64,000 nucleotides of DNA, taken from positions 124,001-188,000 of the forward strand of contig NZ_LFLZ01000004.1 of the NCBI RefSeq assembly GCF_001189845.1. The letters run 5' to 3'. This DNA is from Bradyrhizobium tropiciagri. GTDB lineage: Bacteria > Pseudomonadota > Alphaproteobacteria > Rhizobiales > Xanthobacteraceae. Shown piece by piece: positions 27,329 to 34,882 of this stretch. Within the stretch, counting starts at the first letter, position 1. Every line of letters begins with the position of its first letter. The position numbers were made by a program, and so were the translations under genes. The notes under the pieces are model-generated. The model saw only the letters and a list, made by a program, of their open reading frames with translations. It made no database searches and had not been told where the DNA came from.

Positions 27329-27661
27329 CTAACCCGCTACGTCGGACCGGCTTCCGAGTCGGTAGAGAAGATGCTTGGTTCTCGCCCATTTTTCATTGCG
27401 GTCGAGCCATATCAGTATTGTCATCGTAACCAGAACTTCGTCGGTTAGCCCGGGACGTTTGGCGACATGGCCACTGAGCGACATGGTGTCCTTGAACAAC
27501 ACCGAGGATGCTGTCTCGATTCTTTCGTACACAAGGTTCACACACCACCGCTCTAGGAGAGGGGCGCTTGCAAGCTCAACCGGTCTGGGTCCTTGGCCCT
27601 TGAGATAGCGCTCGACATCCAGTCTAAGCACTCGGTCGAAATGGTCCTGTACAAGCGACAT
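27329..27661 (-). CDS. Small island protein, paralogue B of a tandem pair
   Basis: A 110-residue protein related to the downstream gene (26960-27313), with shared YLKGQGPRPVELASAPLLE and IWLDRNEKWART motifs. It starts directly at the AAA+ ATPase stop (ATG at 27661 and stop at 27664-27662 are adjacent), so the two are translationally linked, which hints that it works with that ATPase. The divergence between the copies is considerable, so the duplication is old. Function not recognised. Confidence 0.68.
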   Translation of the reverse strand: MSLVQDHFDRVLRLDVERYLKGQGPRPVELASAPLLERWCVNLVYERIETASSVLFKDTMSLSGHVAKRPGLTDEVLVTMTILIWLDRNEKWARTKHLLYRLGSRSDVAG

Positions 27662-29044
27662 TCAGTGCCTCACCGCAGTGGCATTGCGCGCCTCAATGGT
27701 GGCTGCAACGATTTTCTGCAGCTTGCGGATGCTGAATCCGGACCGTTCCCAGGACCGGGCAATTAGGTCGAGCTCATCATAGGCAAGTGGCCAAATGAAT
27801 GCCTGGTCGCCGTTCTCGATCGCGAGATCCTGCAATACGTTGGCTGCAAGGAGCGGCAGATCACTCACCCGAGGCGCTGGGATCTTGATGATACGGAAGC
27901 GATCCCGCAACGGGGCGGGCAGGGCATCGATCGAGTTTGCAGTCGCGATATAGGAGATAAAGGACAGGTCTAGCTCGACATCGAGTGAGACGTCGCGGTA
28001 CCTCGCCGCGGTCTCGCTCTCGAGGAACGGCAAAAGGGCGTCCCATAGTCGGCCGTTGTGCGATGACGTGCCAGCTTTCTCAATCTCGTCGACCATCAGA
28101 ATTGGGTTGGCGATGCGCATCTGATGGATAGCGCGCACAGGTGCTGATGGTGTGGTGTTACTCCATCCTTTCGGACTGCCGCCGAACATGTTGTCAGAGG
28201 CGCTGGCCCCGTCATAGCGGTAGACGCCGATCCCGAGCAGATCACCGATCCTGCGCACGAGGCGCGACTTGCCAACGCCGGCAGGCCCGGTCAGAAGCAG
28301 AGGTTTGAGCCGTACTGGTTCACCGTTGCCCAGGTTGCGCAGTACGAGATCGATTGCGGTGGTGGCGTGCGGATACTCGGTCATCAACGTGGCGCGCACC
28401 CTGCCAAGGTCGCGCGCTACGACCAGCGGAAGCCTCAGATCGAGGAGGTCCTTGAAGCTAGACTGCCTATCAAGAGCGGATGCCTTGTCCTTGGGCATGA
28501 CGACAAGCCCGGGCTCCGTGGGCTCATCTTGCTGCTCTCCCTTGTTCTGTTCCCGCGAGGCTGGCGGCTCATGTGAGGAGGCGTCCTGATCCCGCGTCTC
28601 GAGATAGGCGATGTAAAAGATGCTCCGCGGTTCGTCCTTGAAATCGCCCCTTGCCGCACGCCACCAGATGCCGAGGCGCCGAAGCGCCAGAGGTTTACAT
28701 ACATTGACGATGGGCGAGTCCCATAGGTGCTCAATGGCGTAAGCCAATTGCGGCAACACAACTTCGAAGGTTTTCTGCTTACCGGGATCGGCCGCGAGCA
28801 TGAGCGCCGCGAGCGCCTCCTCGCCGCGGCCAACCGCGAACAAGCCGTCGGCGAGCTTCTCGCAGGCCTGCTTGCTGCGTTCCTTCCTGCCCGACCAGAA
28901 ATCGGCCGCAACTTGATCGCGAAGACCTTCGCTCTCGCCAATGCGCGCCCAGAACAGCAGTGCCGCCGGGGGCCAGCCAGACAGACACAGAAGCTCGACC
29001 GGCAAAGGCATCAATACCGAATCGCTTGTTACGTCCTGAGCCAT
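27662..29044 (-). CDS. Lon-like AAA+ ATPase without protease domain
   Basis: A 460-residue protein. Residues 1-150 are helical and unlike known domains; 150-200 is a polar linker; 205-450 is an AAA+ module closely resembling that of Lon protease: Walker A GPAGVGKS (253-260), Walker B PILMVDEIEKAG (314-325), sensor 1 ISYIATANS (363-371), and arginine fingers in LPAPLRDRFRII (375-386), ending with an alpha-helical lid. There is no serine-lysine protease domain after it, so it is an ATP-driven remodeller or sensor. It sits in the middle of the island's cargo operon with a metallophosphoesterase upstream. Such ATPase plus phosphoesterase sets occur in defence and stress modules, but no function can be assigned. 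Confidence 0.82.
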   Translation of the reverse strand: MAQDVTSDSVLMPLPVELLCLSGWPPAALLFWARIGESEGLRDQVAADFWSGRKERSKQACEKLADGLFAVGRGEEALAALMLAADPGKQKTFEVVLPQLAYAIEHLWDSPIVNVCKPLALRRLGIWWRAARGDFKDEPRSIFYIAYLETRDQDASSHEPPASREQNKGEQQDEPTEPGLVVMPKDKASALDRQSSFKDLLDLRLPLVVARDLGRVRATLMTEYPHATTAIDLVLRNLGNGEPVRLKPLLLTGPAGVGKSRLVRRIGDLLGIGVYRYDGASASDNMFGGSPKGWSNTTPSAPVRAIHQMRIANPILMVDEIEKAGTSSHNGRLWDALLPFLESETAARYRDVSLDVELDLSFISYIATANSIDALPAPLRDRFRIIKIPAPRVSDLPLLAANVLQDLAIENGDQAFIWPLAYDELDLIARSWERSGFSIRKLQKIVAATIEARNATAVRH

Positions 29045-29137
29045 TACTCAGTTCCTCGATGCGCGCAGGCTTGGCTGCGTATGATCGCCTTGGTGTAGTA
29101 CGGCGAGGAGGCCGCGAGGCGTCGCCGAAAAGCCGCA

Positions 29138-29386
29138 TCACAATTTGCTCAGATCGTTCGGTACCTTGCCGAACGAGCAGATGATTTTGGCGTCCCGAAA
29201 ATCTCCCGTCGCCGGATCACCCGTCCGGCTGAACGCAAGCGCGCCGACGTAGCCGGGCTTGTGCGAATACGCCTTGGCGCGCATCACTGCCGAATTCGGG
29301 TTGAAGCACTCGACAGCCTCGCCAGGGAGGATGCCGTTGCAGGTGGCGACGAAGGGCAGGGCGACGTAGTAGGTGACCTCGGACAT
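29138..29386 (-). CDS. Small conserved-looking protein of the cargo operon
   Basis: An 82-residue protein, MSEVTYYVALPFVATCNGILPGEAV..., that I do not recognise by function. The ATG at 29386 is preceded by GGGAGG at the right distance, which strongly supports translation; an ATG at 29401 is in frame but less well placed. It has an alternating hydrophobic pattern with SAVMRAKAYS and ending KVPNDLSKL, likely a small beta-rich fold. It is between the AAA+ ATPase and the 287-residue protein on the same strand. Confidence 0.6.
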   Translation of the reverse strand: MSEVTYYVALPFVATCNGILPGEAVECFNPNSAVMRAKAYSHKPGYVGALAFSRTGDPATGDFRDAKIICSFGKVPNDLSKL

Positions 29387-29407
29387 TCCAGGACCTCCCA
29401 AAAAAGC

Positions 29408-30271
29408 CTAAAGTCGTTCCAGGATTTCGCAGATGGCGTCCTGCTCATCGTCTTCGAGAAGACTGAAAGGGTTACCTTCGCGCGCGGCGAATGACTGGTA
29501 GTCGCCAGTCTGCCCGTCGGGCGCCCGCGCTTCCTGCACGTATTTCATCCCGAAATTGCGTTTGAACGCCTGGATCGTCCAACCATCGACCGTGAACTCG
29601 CCGACGCCATGGTACAAAAGTTTCCAGCCATCCTGTGGAGAGACGACCTGTGGGCGTGCAGACCCGCTTGCGATACGCCGCAAGATGTCCACCACCTCCG
29701 CAACATCGACTTGGCCCGGCGGCGGCGGCGGAAACTGCCGCGCTGCTGGTAGATGACGACGCGCCTTGGCCAGGATCTCCGCGATCTCCGGCAGGAGCGG
29801 ACCTTGGTCTTCTGCCTCGTACCACACCCGGCGATGAAGCTCGGACAGCGCGTCTAGAGAATCGTGGAATGCGTCATCTGCGATCCGTCGACGGCGCCAG
29901 TCGCGCCAGAGCCTATCGATCGCGTCGAGCCAGGCCGCCGCCCATTTGCCGGCCACAGGTCGGCGCCACGCAACGACGAGGTGAGGTCCGTTCCATTCTG
30001 GCGGCGCGGCCGCGCGAAGCCGCGCTTCCAGCTCGATCCGGTCAGGCTCGTTCATGGCCCAGGTGCGGGCATCCCGTATTTCGATCTCGACGTGAGGCCC
30101 CATAAAATATCGGAGCGCTTGCTGATCCCACCTTTGCTCCTGAAGGATCGTAGCCGCGGCCGCTGGAATGCCCGCGGACTCCAGAGCGGCGAGGACCGCC
30201 TTCCACTGCGCGTGGTCGGTTACCAGTCCCATCGAGTGACGATTGCTATTCTCCAGCGCATCCGTACTCAT
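29408..30271 (-). CDS. Protein of unknown function, cargo operon
   Basis: A 287-residue protein with two visible parts. The N-terminal part (about 1-200) is helical and tryptophan-rich (WRRPVAGKWAAAWLDAIDRLW, RRVWYEAEDQGPLLPEIAEIL); after a proline run (FPPPPPGQ) the C-terminal 85 residues form a small domain with DGWKLLYHGVGEFTVDGW and MKYVQEARAPDGQTGDYQ, similar in style to short domains seen in proteobacterial hypothetical proteins. Start ATG at 30271; the frame is open to 30415 but the extension is arginine-rich and overlaps the neighbouring gene. No catalytic signature seen. Confidence 0.62.
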   Translation of the reverse strand: MSTDALENSNRHSMGLVTDHAQWKAVLAALESAGIPAAAATILQEQRWDQQALRYFMGPHVEIEIRDARTWAMNEPDRIELEARLRAAAPPEWNGPHLVVAWRRPVAGKWAAAWLDAIDRLWRDWRRRRIADDAFHDSLDALSELHRRVWYEAEDQGPLLPEIAEILAKARRHLPAARQFPPPPPGQVDVAEVVDILRRIASGSARPQVVSPQDGWKLLYHGVGEFTVDGWTIQAFKRNFGMKYVQEARAPDGQTGDYQSFAAREGNPFSLLEDDEQDAICEILERL

Positions 30272-30401
30272 TTTGAGCTCTTGTCTTTCGGCAGTCGTAA
30301 GCAGGGCGGACGCGTCCTCAGCTCCCGGTCGTAAAGTCGGCCTATTGCTTCGATACTTTCGATCAAGCGGTCGACCACACCGGCGCTGAAGAACAAGCGC
30401 C

Positions 30402-30680
30402 TTACCCGACCCCACTAGAGTTCGACGGATCAGACTTCACGACCTCGTCTGAAGCCTTCGCCAGCAACGCCCATACCGATTGCGCCCGAGCGTGTCCGTG
30501 TACGAGGCAACGAACTGTGCGAGGTGGAGTGCCGGCTATGGGATTGTTCGTTTCGCTCGCCACGATCTGATAGTCCGAGATCTCTGTCAGGTCAGAAATG
30601 TTCGCTATTCGCATCGCAGCGATCGTACGCCGCATCGGTTCGTATCCGCCCGGTATGAGATCGACCGTTATCACCAGCAT
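30402..30680 (-). CDS. Small conserved protein, cargo operon
   Basis: A 92-residue protein, MLVITVDLIPGGYEP at the start, with RRTIAAMRIANISDLTEISDYQI and a C-terminal GHARAQSVWALLAKASDEV. I recall this pattern from rhizobial and Bradyrhizobium hypothetical proteins on plasmids and islands, without known function. The compact beta-rich start and amphipathic end suggest a small soluble protein. It is separated by 190 bases from the metallophosphoesterase gene, which it follows on the reverse strand. Confidence 0.68.
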   Translation of the reverse strand: MLVITVDLIPGGYEPMRRTIAAMRIANISDLTEISDYQIVASETNNPIAGTPPRTVRCLVHGHARAQSVWALLAKASDEVVKSDPSNSSGVG

Positions 30681-30871
30681 CCTTCATCTCCTACGAATGA
30701 GAAGCCATTTTCTCGCGCACGCACCGGATGCGCTTGGCGCCGTCGAAGATTCGGTACTAACCCGTTCCCATACGCGGGGTAGGGCTCTTGAGCCGCGTTG
30801 ACGGAACAATGGAATTGCATCCGATGCCGCCTCTCGTTTCGAGTGCTCGCAGTGCGGCGTCCTTCCCAACC

Positions 30872-31714
30872 TTAGATTTCAATGACGAAGTTCGGATTGA
30901 AGTGCGGGTTGTCCCAGGCGTGCTGCTGCGGCAGCCATGGCCCGTAACCCTTTGCGTTCGACACTACGCGCGTCACGCCGATCACGGTGTCCTCAGACTC
31001 ATGAGTGTGTCCGTAGATCCAGAGATCGGCGGGTCTCAAAGGGCCGCGTCCATCATCGTCGGACGCAGGTCGCATCAAGGCCGTCAGGTCGCTGCGGTAT
31101 GCGGCGTCGAGTACCTCTTCCTCGGAGAGGCGCGAGCCGGGATAATGAGGCGCCACTCGATAAGCGCGGCTCGGTATCGGTGCGTGATGGGTAACCACCA
31201 CCAATGGCCCGCTTCGCGGCTTACGCATCTCGATATCGAGAAAGGTACGCGTTTGTATGTGGCGGCCCAACGCGTGGTGAGGCCGAAACCGCTGCTTATG
31301 ATGCGCCATCCTGATCTTCCGAAAATCGTTCATCCGATCAGCCGCGACTCTCATCGCGCGGTATGGGTCGCCAAACATGTCAAAATCCGTCCAGGCTGTG
31401 CCGCCTGCGAAGGTCACCTCGCCAAGCTTGATCCAGCGATCCTGCAACACGAATACCTTGGTTCCTTCCGCGGCGGCCATCGCCTTTTGGACGGTCCCGT
31501 CGATGTCGGTTCCGTAGGCCTCGTGATTGCCCGGGACATAGATCACTGGATTGTGCGGGACGCGCTCGAGTAGCCATTTCACGCCCCGCTCCATACGCGG
31601 GATAAGGTCGCCGGCGACCACCAGGACGTCGAATTGCGGGCGCGCTTCACCAGCCGGCAGGTCCCAGCCACGTGTCAGTTCAACGTGCAGATCTGACAGG
31701 ATCCACAGACGCAC
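30872..31714 (-). CDS. Calcineurin-like metallophosphoesterase
   Basis: A 280-residue phosphoesterase with the full set of metal-binding motifs: SDLHVE (residues 6-11), VVAGDLI, VPGNHEAYG, VVTHHAP and YGHTHES. These ligate a two-metal centre that cleaves phosphomonoesters, phosphodiesters or nucleotides. Start GTG at 31714 is preceded eight bases upstream by AAGGAG; an open frame extends to 31933 but has no family resemblance. It is the first gene of the reverse-strand cargo operon ending near 26960, and a dyad operator cluster lies about 270-320 bases upstream. Substrate unknown; pairing with an AAA+ protein suggests nucleic-acid or nucleotide processing in defence, as inference only. Confidence 0.88.
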   Translation of the reverse strand: MRLWILSDLHVELTRGWDLPAGEARPQFDVLVVAGDLIPRMERGVKWLLERVPHNPVIYVPGNHEAYGTDIDGTVQKAMAAAEGTKVFVLQDRWIKLGEVTFAGGTAWTDFDMFGDPYRAMRVAADRMNDFRKIRMAHHKQRFRPHHALGRHIQTRTFLDIEMRKPRSGPLVVVTHHAPIPSRAYRVAPHYPGSRLSEEEVLDAAYRSDLTALMRPASDDDGRGPLRPADLWIYGHTHESEDTVIGVTRVVSNAKGYGPWLPQQHAWDNPHFNPNFVIEI

Positions 31715-31985
31715 GGCTAAAGCTCCTTCTTGTTGCGTCTCTTTGAGAGAAATCCTCCGTTTTGAGCAGCGGATCCTCATCCGGAACTTCGTCCCGCTTA
31801 AGCAGGTCGCGCCAGCCTCGCCGCACTCGGAGGAGACATGGGCCGCAGCGTGCGCGCCAGTCGGTGGAAGGATGAGGTCGGAGGCAGCCCCAACCAGTAC
31901 GACACTCGAAGCTCGAACGACACTTGTCATCATACGGCCTCAGCACGACTTCCATTAAATAGAACAAAGCAGGAACATAAAGCCA

Positions 31986-32036
31986 AGTCAATAGCTAGAT
32001 AGCTCGATAGCTAGATATCGAGCTATCTAGATATCT
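31986..32036. promoter_or_regulatory. Operator-like dyad cluster, site 3, near the island's right edge
   Basis: A 51-base A/T-rich cluster: AGTCAATAG (31986-31994), an AGATAG-CTCG-ATAGCT unit at 31997-32012, then AGATAT-CGAG-CTATCT at 32013-32028 with a further ATATCT half-site. 32014-32036 matches 25006-25028 at 21 of 23 bases. It lies upstream of the metallophosphoesterase operon and close to the right boundary of the island, so it could be an operator for the RHH protein, a transposase-binding end, or both. The gap 31715-32109 has no other supported feature. Confidence 0.7.
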
Positions 32037-32109
32037 GAATCCGCTCGGCTCACGAGCTCATGTCATCGGAGAAAAGCGCAGTATCTTCTTGGCATCGCGG
32101 TAACAGTGG

Positions 32110-33069
32110 TCAGATGTCTCGCAGCCAGGCGATCAGTCTGCTGTTTACTTCGTCGGGCCGTTCCTGCTGGGTCCAGTGGCCGCAACCGGGTAGCAAATCC
32201 ATACCGCGCAAATCGGGCAGGGCGTCCTTCATCAGCGGAAGTATGTTTCCAAGCATGGTGAGGACAAGGTCGCGATCGCCGCCGATGTAGAGTGCGGGCT
32301 GTTCGATCGTTTTGCCCTCGAAAGTGCGGAGAAAGGCATAGTCCCGATCGTGGTTGCGATAGCGATTGAGGGGGCCACGGAAACCCGAGCGTTCGAACTC
32401 ACCGACGTAGTAGTCCAGATCGGCCGTGCTGAGCCAGGAGATGTCGCCGGAAGGGTCTTCCACCCGGTCGAACAGCTTCTCGCCCAGGAGCTTGTCGGTC
32501 GGCCAAGTGCCGTTCGGCGCTTCGCCGCTCCGGGCGTAGTAGAAGCGCCGGAGGCTGCTGGGGACATCCGGCTCGAGCTCCTGTTCGGCGATTCCTTCCT
32601 GGGCGAGGTAGTGCTGGTAGAAGAACCGTCCCTTGCTGGTGTAGAGGTAGTCGATAACGTCATTGAGCGACCGTCGTGGCGTTCCAGTGAAGGGCACCGA
32701 TAATCCCGCGACTGCACGGACCTTGTCCGGATGTACAAGCGCCGTCGTCCAGGCGATCGGCGCGCCCCAGTCGTGTCCGATGACCACGGCCGGGCGGCCT
32801 CCATTGATAGCAGTGATGAGTTCGGCAACGTCGCCGCTGAGCGCCTCGAGCGTGTAGGCGTCGACAGGAAGCGGCTTATCCGATCCGCCGTATCCGCGAA
32901 CATCGATGGCGCAAGCCGTGTACCCGGCCTGCGCAACCGGGTCCATCTGGTGCCGCCACGAGTACCAGGACTCGGGAAAGCCGTGCACGAAGACTACCAG
33001 CGGTCCCTTGCCCTGCATGGCAACCCGCAACGTCACGTTGCTCAACGAAACTGTTCTGAATTCGGGCAT
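32110..33069 (-). CDS. Epoxide-hydrolase-like alpha/beta hydrolase
   Basis: A 319-residue alpha/beta hydrolase of the soluble epoxide hydrolase type. The oxyanion segment is VFVHGFPESWYSWRHQM, the nucleophile elbow VIGHDWGAPIAW uses aspartate as in epoxide hydrolases and dehalogenases, the lid contains tyrosines (FYYARSG, LDYYVGEFERSGFRG), and the charge-relay acid and His are in GDRDLV and GCGHWTQQERP. It would open epoxides to diols. Start ATG at 33069 follows GGAGAG; the frame extends to 33099. It is the first chromosomal-style gene right of the mobile island. Confidence 0.9.
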   Translation of the reverse strand: MPEFRTVSLSNVTLRVAMQGKGPLVVFVHGFPESWYSWRHQMDPVAQAGYTACAIDVRGYGGSDKPLPVDAYTLEALSGDVAELITAINGGRPAVVIGHDWGAPIAWTTALVHPDKVRAVAGLSVPFTGTPRRSLNDVIDYLYTSKGRFFYQHYLAQEGIAEQELEPDVPSSLRRFYYARSGEAPNGTWPTDKLLGEKLFDRVEDPSGDISWLSTADLDYYVGEFERSGFRGPLNRYRNHDRDYAFLRTFEGKTIEQPALYIGGDRDLVLTMLGNILPLMKDALPDLRGMDLLPGCGHWTQQERPDEVNSRLIAWLRDI

Positions 33070-33156
33070 GTCGCTCTCCGGCTGAGGGGCGCGCTGCACG
33101 GCGCATCTGCTTGGTGCTTGGTCGAGGTGATTGTGCCGGCGAAGTTCATGTAAAGG

Positions 33157-33181
33157 GGTCCCCGGCCTTGGGCCGGGGACC
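33157..33181. repeat. Perfect GC-rich hairpin, possible solo arm of the palindromic repeat
   Basis: GGTCCCCGGCC-TTG-GGCCGGGGACC is an 11-base perfect stem with a 3-base loop. It has no following T run on either strand, so it is a weak terminator candidate; its sequence resembles one arm of the repeats at 7495 and 9632. Confidence 0.5.
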
Positions 33182-33244
33182 TCAGGGCCTCATCGAGTCC
33201 CGGGAGTATTAGGTGATCGATCTTCCCCTGAATTAGACCGCGGA

Positions 33245-33320
33245 TCAGACCGCGGTGACCCCTCCGTCAACCGCCAGGATCTGTCCGTTGATGCGCTTGC
33301 CGGCGCCGGGGCGACTCATC
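33245..33320 (-). pseudogene. C-terminal remnant of an SDR gene
   Basis: Reverse-strand codons read AGKRINGQILAVDGGVTAV then stop, nearly the same as the C-terminus of the intact SDR at 36918-37697 (AGKHITGQILAVDGGITAV). Only about 24 codons remain; upstream sequence goes directly to the end of the crotonase gene. It is the tail of a duplicated SDR whose body was deleted. Confidence 0.75.
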
Positions 33321-33357
33321 CCAAAAGGTCGAATGCCTTTTTTAAGCTCTCCATGAT

Positions 33358-34149
33358 CTAGCGTCCCTTGAACACCGCAGCGCGGCGCTCCACGAAGGAC
33401 TGGATGCCTTCCATCATGTCCTGGCTGCTAAAAACGCGATCCTTGACCGTCGGAATGTAGTCGATTGCGGCACGCTCGCCCGCCTCGATGTATTTCAGCG
33501 CGGCTTCCTTGGTCACCTGGATCCCGAGCGGGGCATTTTTCGCAATCGTCTGCGCAATCTCCATGGCGCGTTCGATCTGCTTGCCGGGCGGGACGACCTC
33601 CTGCACGAAGCCGATCTTGTGGGCGCGCTCCGCATTGAATTCGTCGCAGAGGAAGAGGTGGTACATCGCATCGCCCCAGCCGGCGCGGGTGAGATAGCGG
33701 AAATGGGCGCCGCCGAGCGGGGCAATACCTCGTTTGGATTCCATCTGGCAGAACCGGCTGTCGGAAGCCGCGACTACGATATCGCCGGCGAGCATGATCT
33801 CGATGCCAATGGTGTAGACGATGCCTTGCACGGCCGTGACGATCGGCTTGCGACAACGTCCCTTGAGCGCGAACGCGTCGATATTGTCGGGCTTTTCCTC
33901 GATCGTTTCAGCCTTCGGGCCGAAGAATTTCGGCATGTCGAGTCCGGCCGTGAAGTCGCTACCCTCGGAGCAGATCACACCCGCCCAAAAGTCCTCGGTG
34001 CGGTCCAGCAGGGTGATGGCGTCGGAGATCTCCGACATCATCTGCGGGCTAAACGAATTCTTCTTGGTCGGGTTGTCGATGATGATCTTGAAAACATGGC
34101 CGTGTACTTCGGTGCGAATCCGGCCAGCCTGCGGCTTCTCGTCGCTCAT
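33358..34149 (-). CDS. Enoyl-CoA hydratase/isomerase family protein
   Basis: A 263-residue crotonase. Family landmarks: IIIDNPTKKNSFSPQMM, the oxyanion loop GSDFTAGLDMPKFFG, the second oxyanion segment VTAVQGIVYTIGIEIMLAGDIVVA, and the C-terminal VERRAAVFKGR. Start ATG at 34149 follows GGAGGAACGAG; an upstream in-frame start to 34260 is rejected for lack of similarity. The usual catalytic glutamates are not clearly kept (SKRGIAPLGGAHFR in their place), so it could be an isomerase or a hydrolase of the same fold. It sits near SDR, MaoC and ACAD genes. Confidence 0.87.
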   Translation of the reverse strand: MSDEKPQAGRIRTEVHGHVFKIIIDNPTKKNSFSPQMMSEISDAITLLDRTEDFWAGVICSEGSDFTAGLDMPKFFGPKAETIEEKPDNIDAFALKGRCRKPIVTAVQGIVYTIGIEIMLAGDIVVAASDSRFCQMESKRGIAPLGGAHFRYLTRAGWGDAMYHLFLCDEFNAERAHKIGFVQEVVPPGKQIERAMEIAQTIAKNAPLGIQVTKEAALKYIEAGERAAIDYIPTVKDRVFSSQDMMEGIQSFVERRAAVFKGR

Positions 34150-34882
34150 CTCGTTCCTCCACGTGGTGGACCGCCCATGCAGGACGAAGTCCAAAAATGC
34201 GCCGCAGCCGCGGTCGCCTCTATCGCCGCCACATGACAGCGAGCGCGAAGTGCAGGCCACAACATTCTTGTCGCTAGGCTATTCAGATTTGAATGCCAGT
34301 TGTCGCCCGTCGTCGGTGATGCCGCGGTCGCGTGCGCGACGTGCGCATCCGCGATGCAATCATCGATGCTGCCCTCAGACTTGGTCGGCGATGATACATG
34401 TCTCTGGCGTCACCAGCGGGGCAAAGACACGCTTGGGCTTGGCGATCATGATCGACGCAATCTTCGGGTTGCATGAACATGCGTCGCCATACACGGCGTG
34501 CGCCCATTCGACAGGGCGTTGCGCCCCACGGGATTGAACGTAAATGGCGATCCGCTCGTCGATCTCGCGGGTCGGTTTGTGCCGGAATCAACAGGTCTGT
34601 CCAAGGCCAGCTCCCGTCAGATGGTTGGGGCTTGCGAGCCGCGCATCGGCTACCCGGGATGCAATGAATTCGAGTTCAGTTGTGGTGATCGGGGAGAGGC
34701 CGGCAATCCCGTGAAGGAAGCACTTGACGTTCTGCATGACACGCATCATCCTGAAATCTGAATGATGTCGATCATGCAGATGGCGGGCCGAATCCAATCG
34801 CATCGCCGCTTTACGTCGATAATCGTGCAACCCGACGCCGCATCCGCCGAGGGGCTGAAGGCACATTCACAGGGAGTGGAAA
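34150..34882. other. Gene-poor gap before a LysR regulator
   Basis: About 730 bases with no gene I can support on either strand. A forward frame (LNVNGDPLVDLAGRFVPEST..., about 34510-34760) has protein-like composition but no recognised family and no start with a ribosome-binding site. Probably a mixture of promoter sequence and decayed coding DNA. Confidence 0.4.

Noticed and set aside
31680-31991. A 103-codon reverse frame overlapping the metallophosphoesterase start
   Set aside because: It contains a protein-like segment (LLKRDEVPDEDPLLKTEDF) but begins inside the dyad cluster, has no ribosome-binding site and overlaps the well-supported GTG start at 31714.
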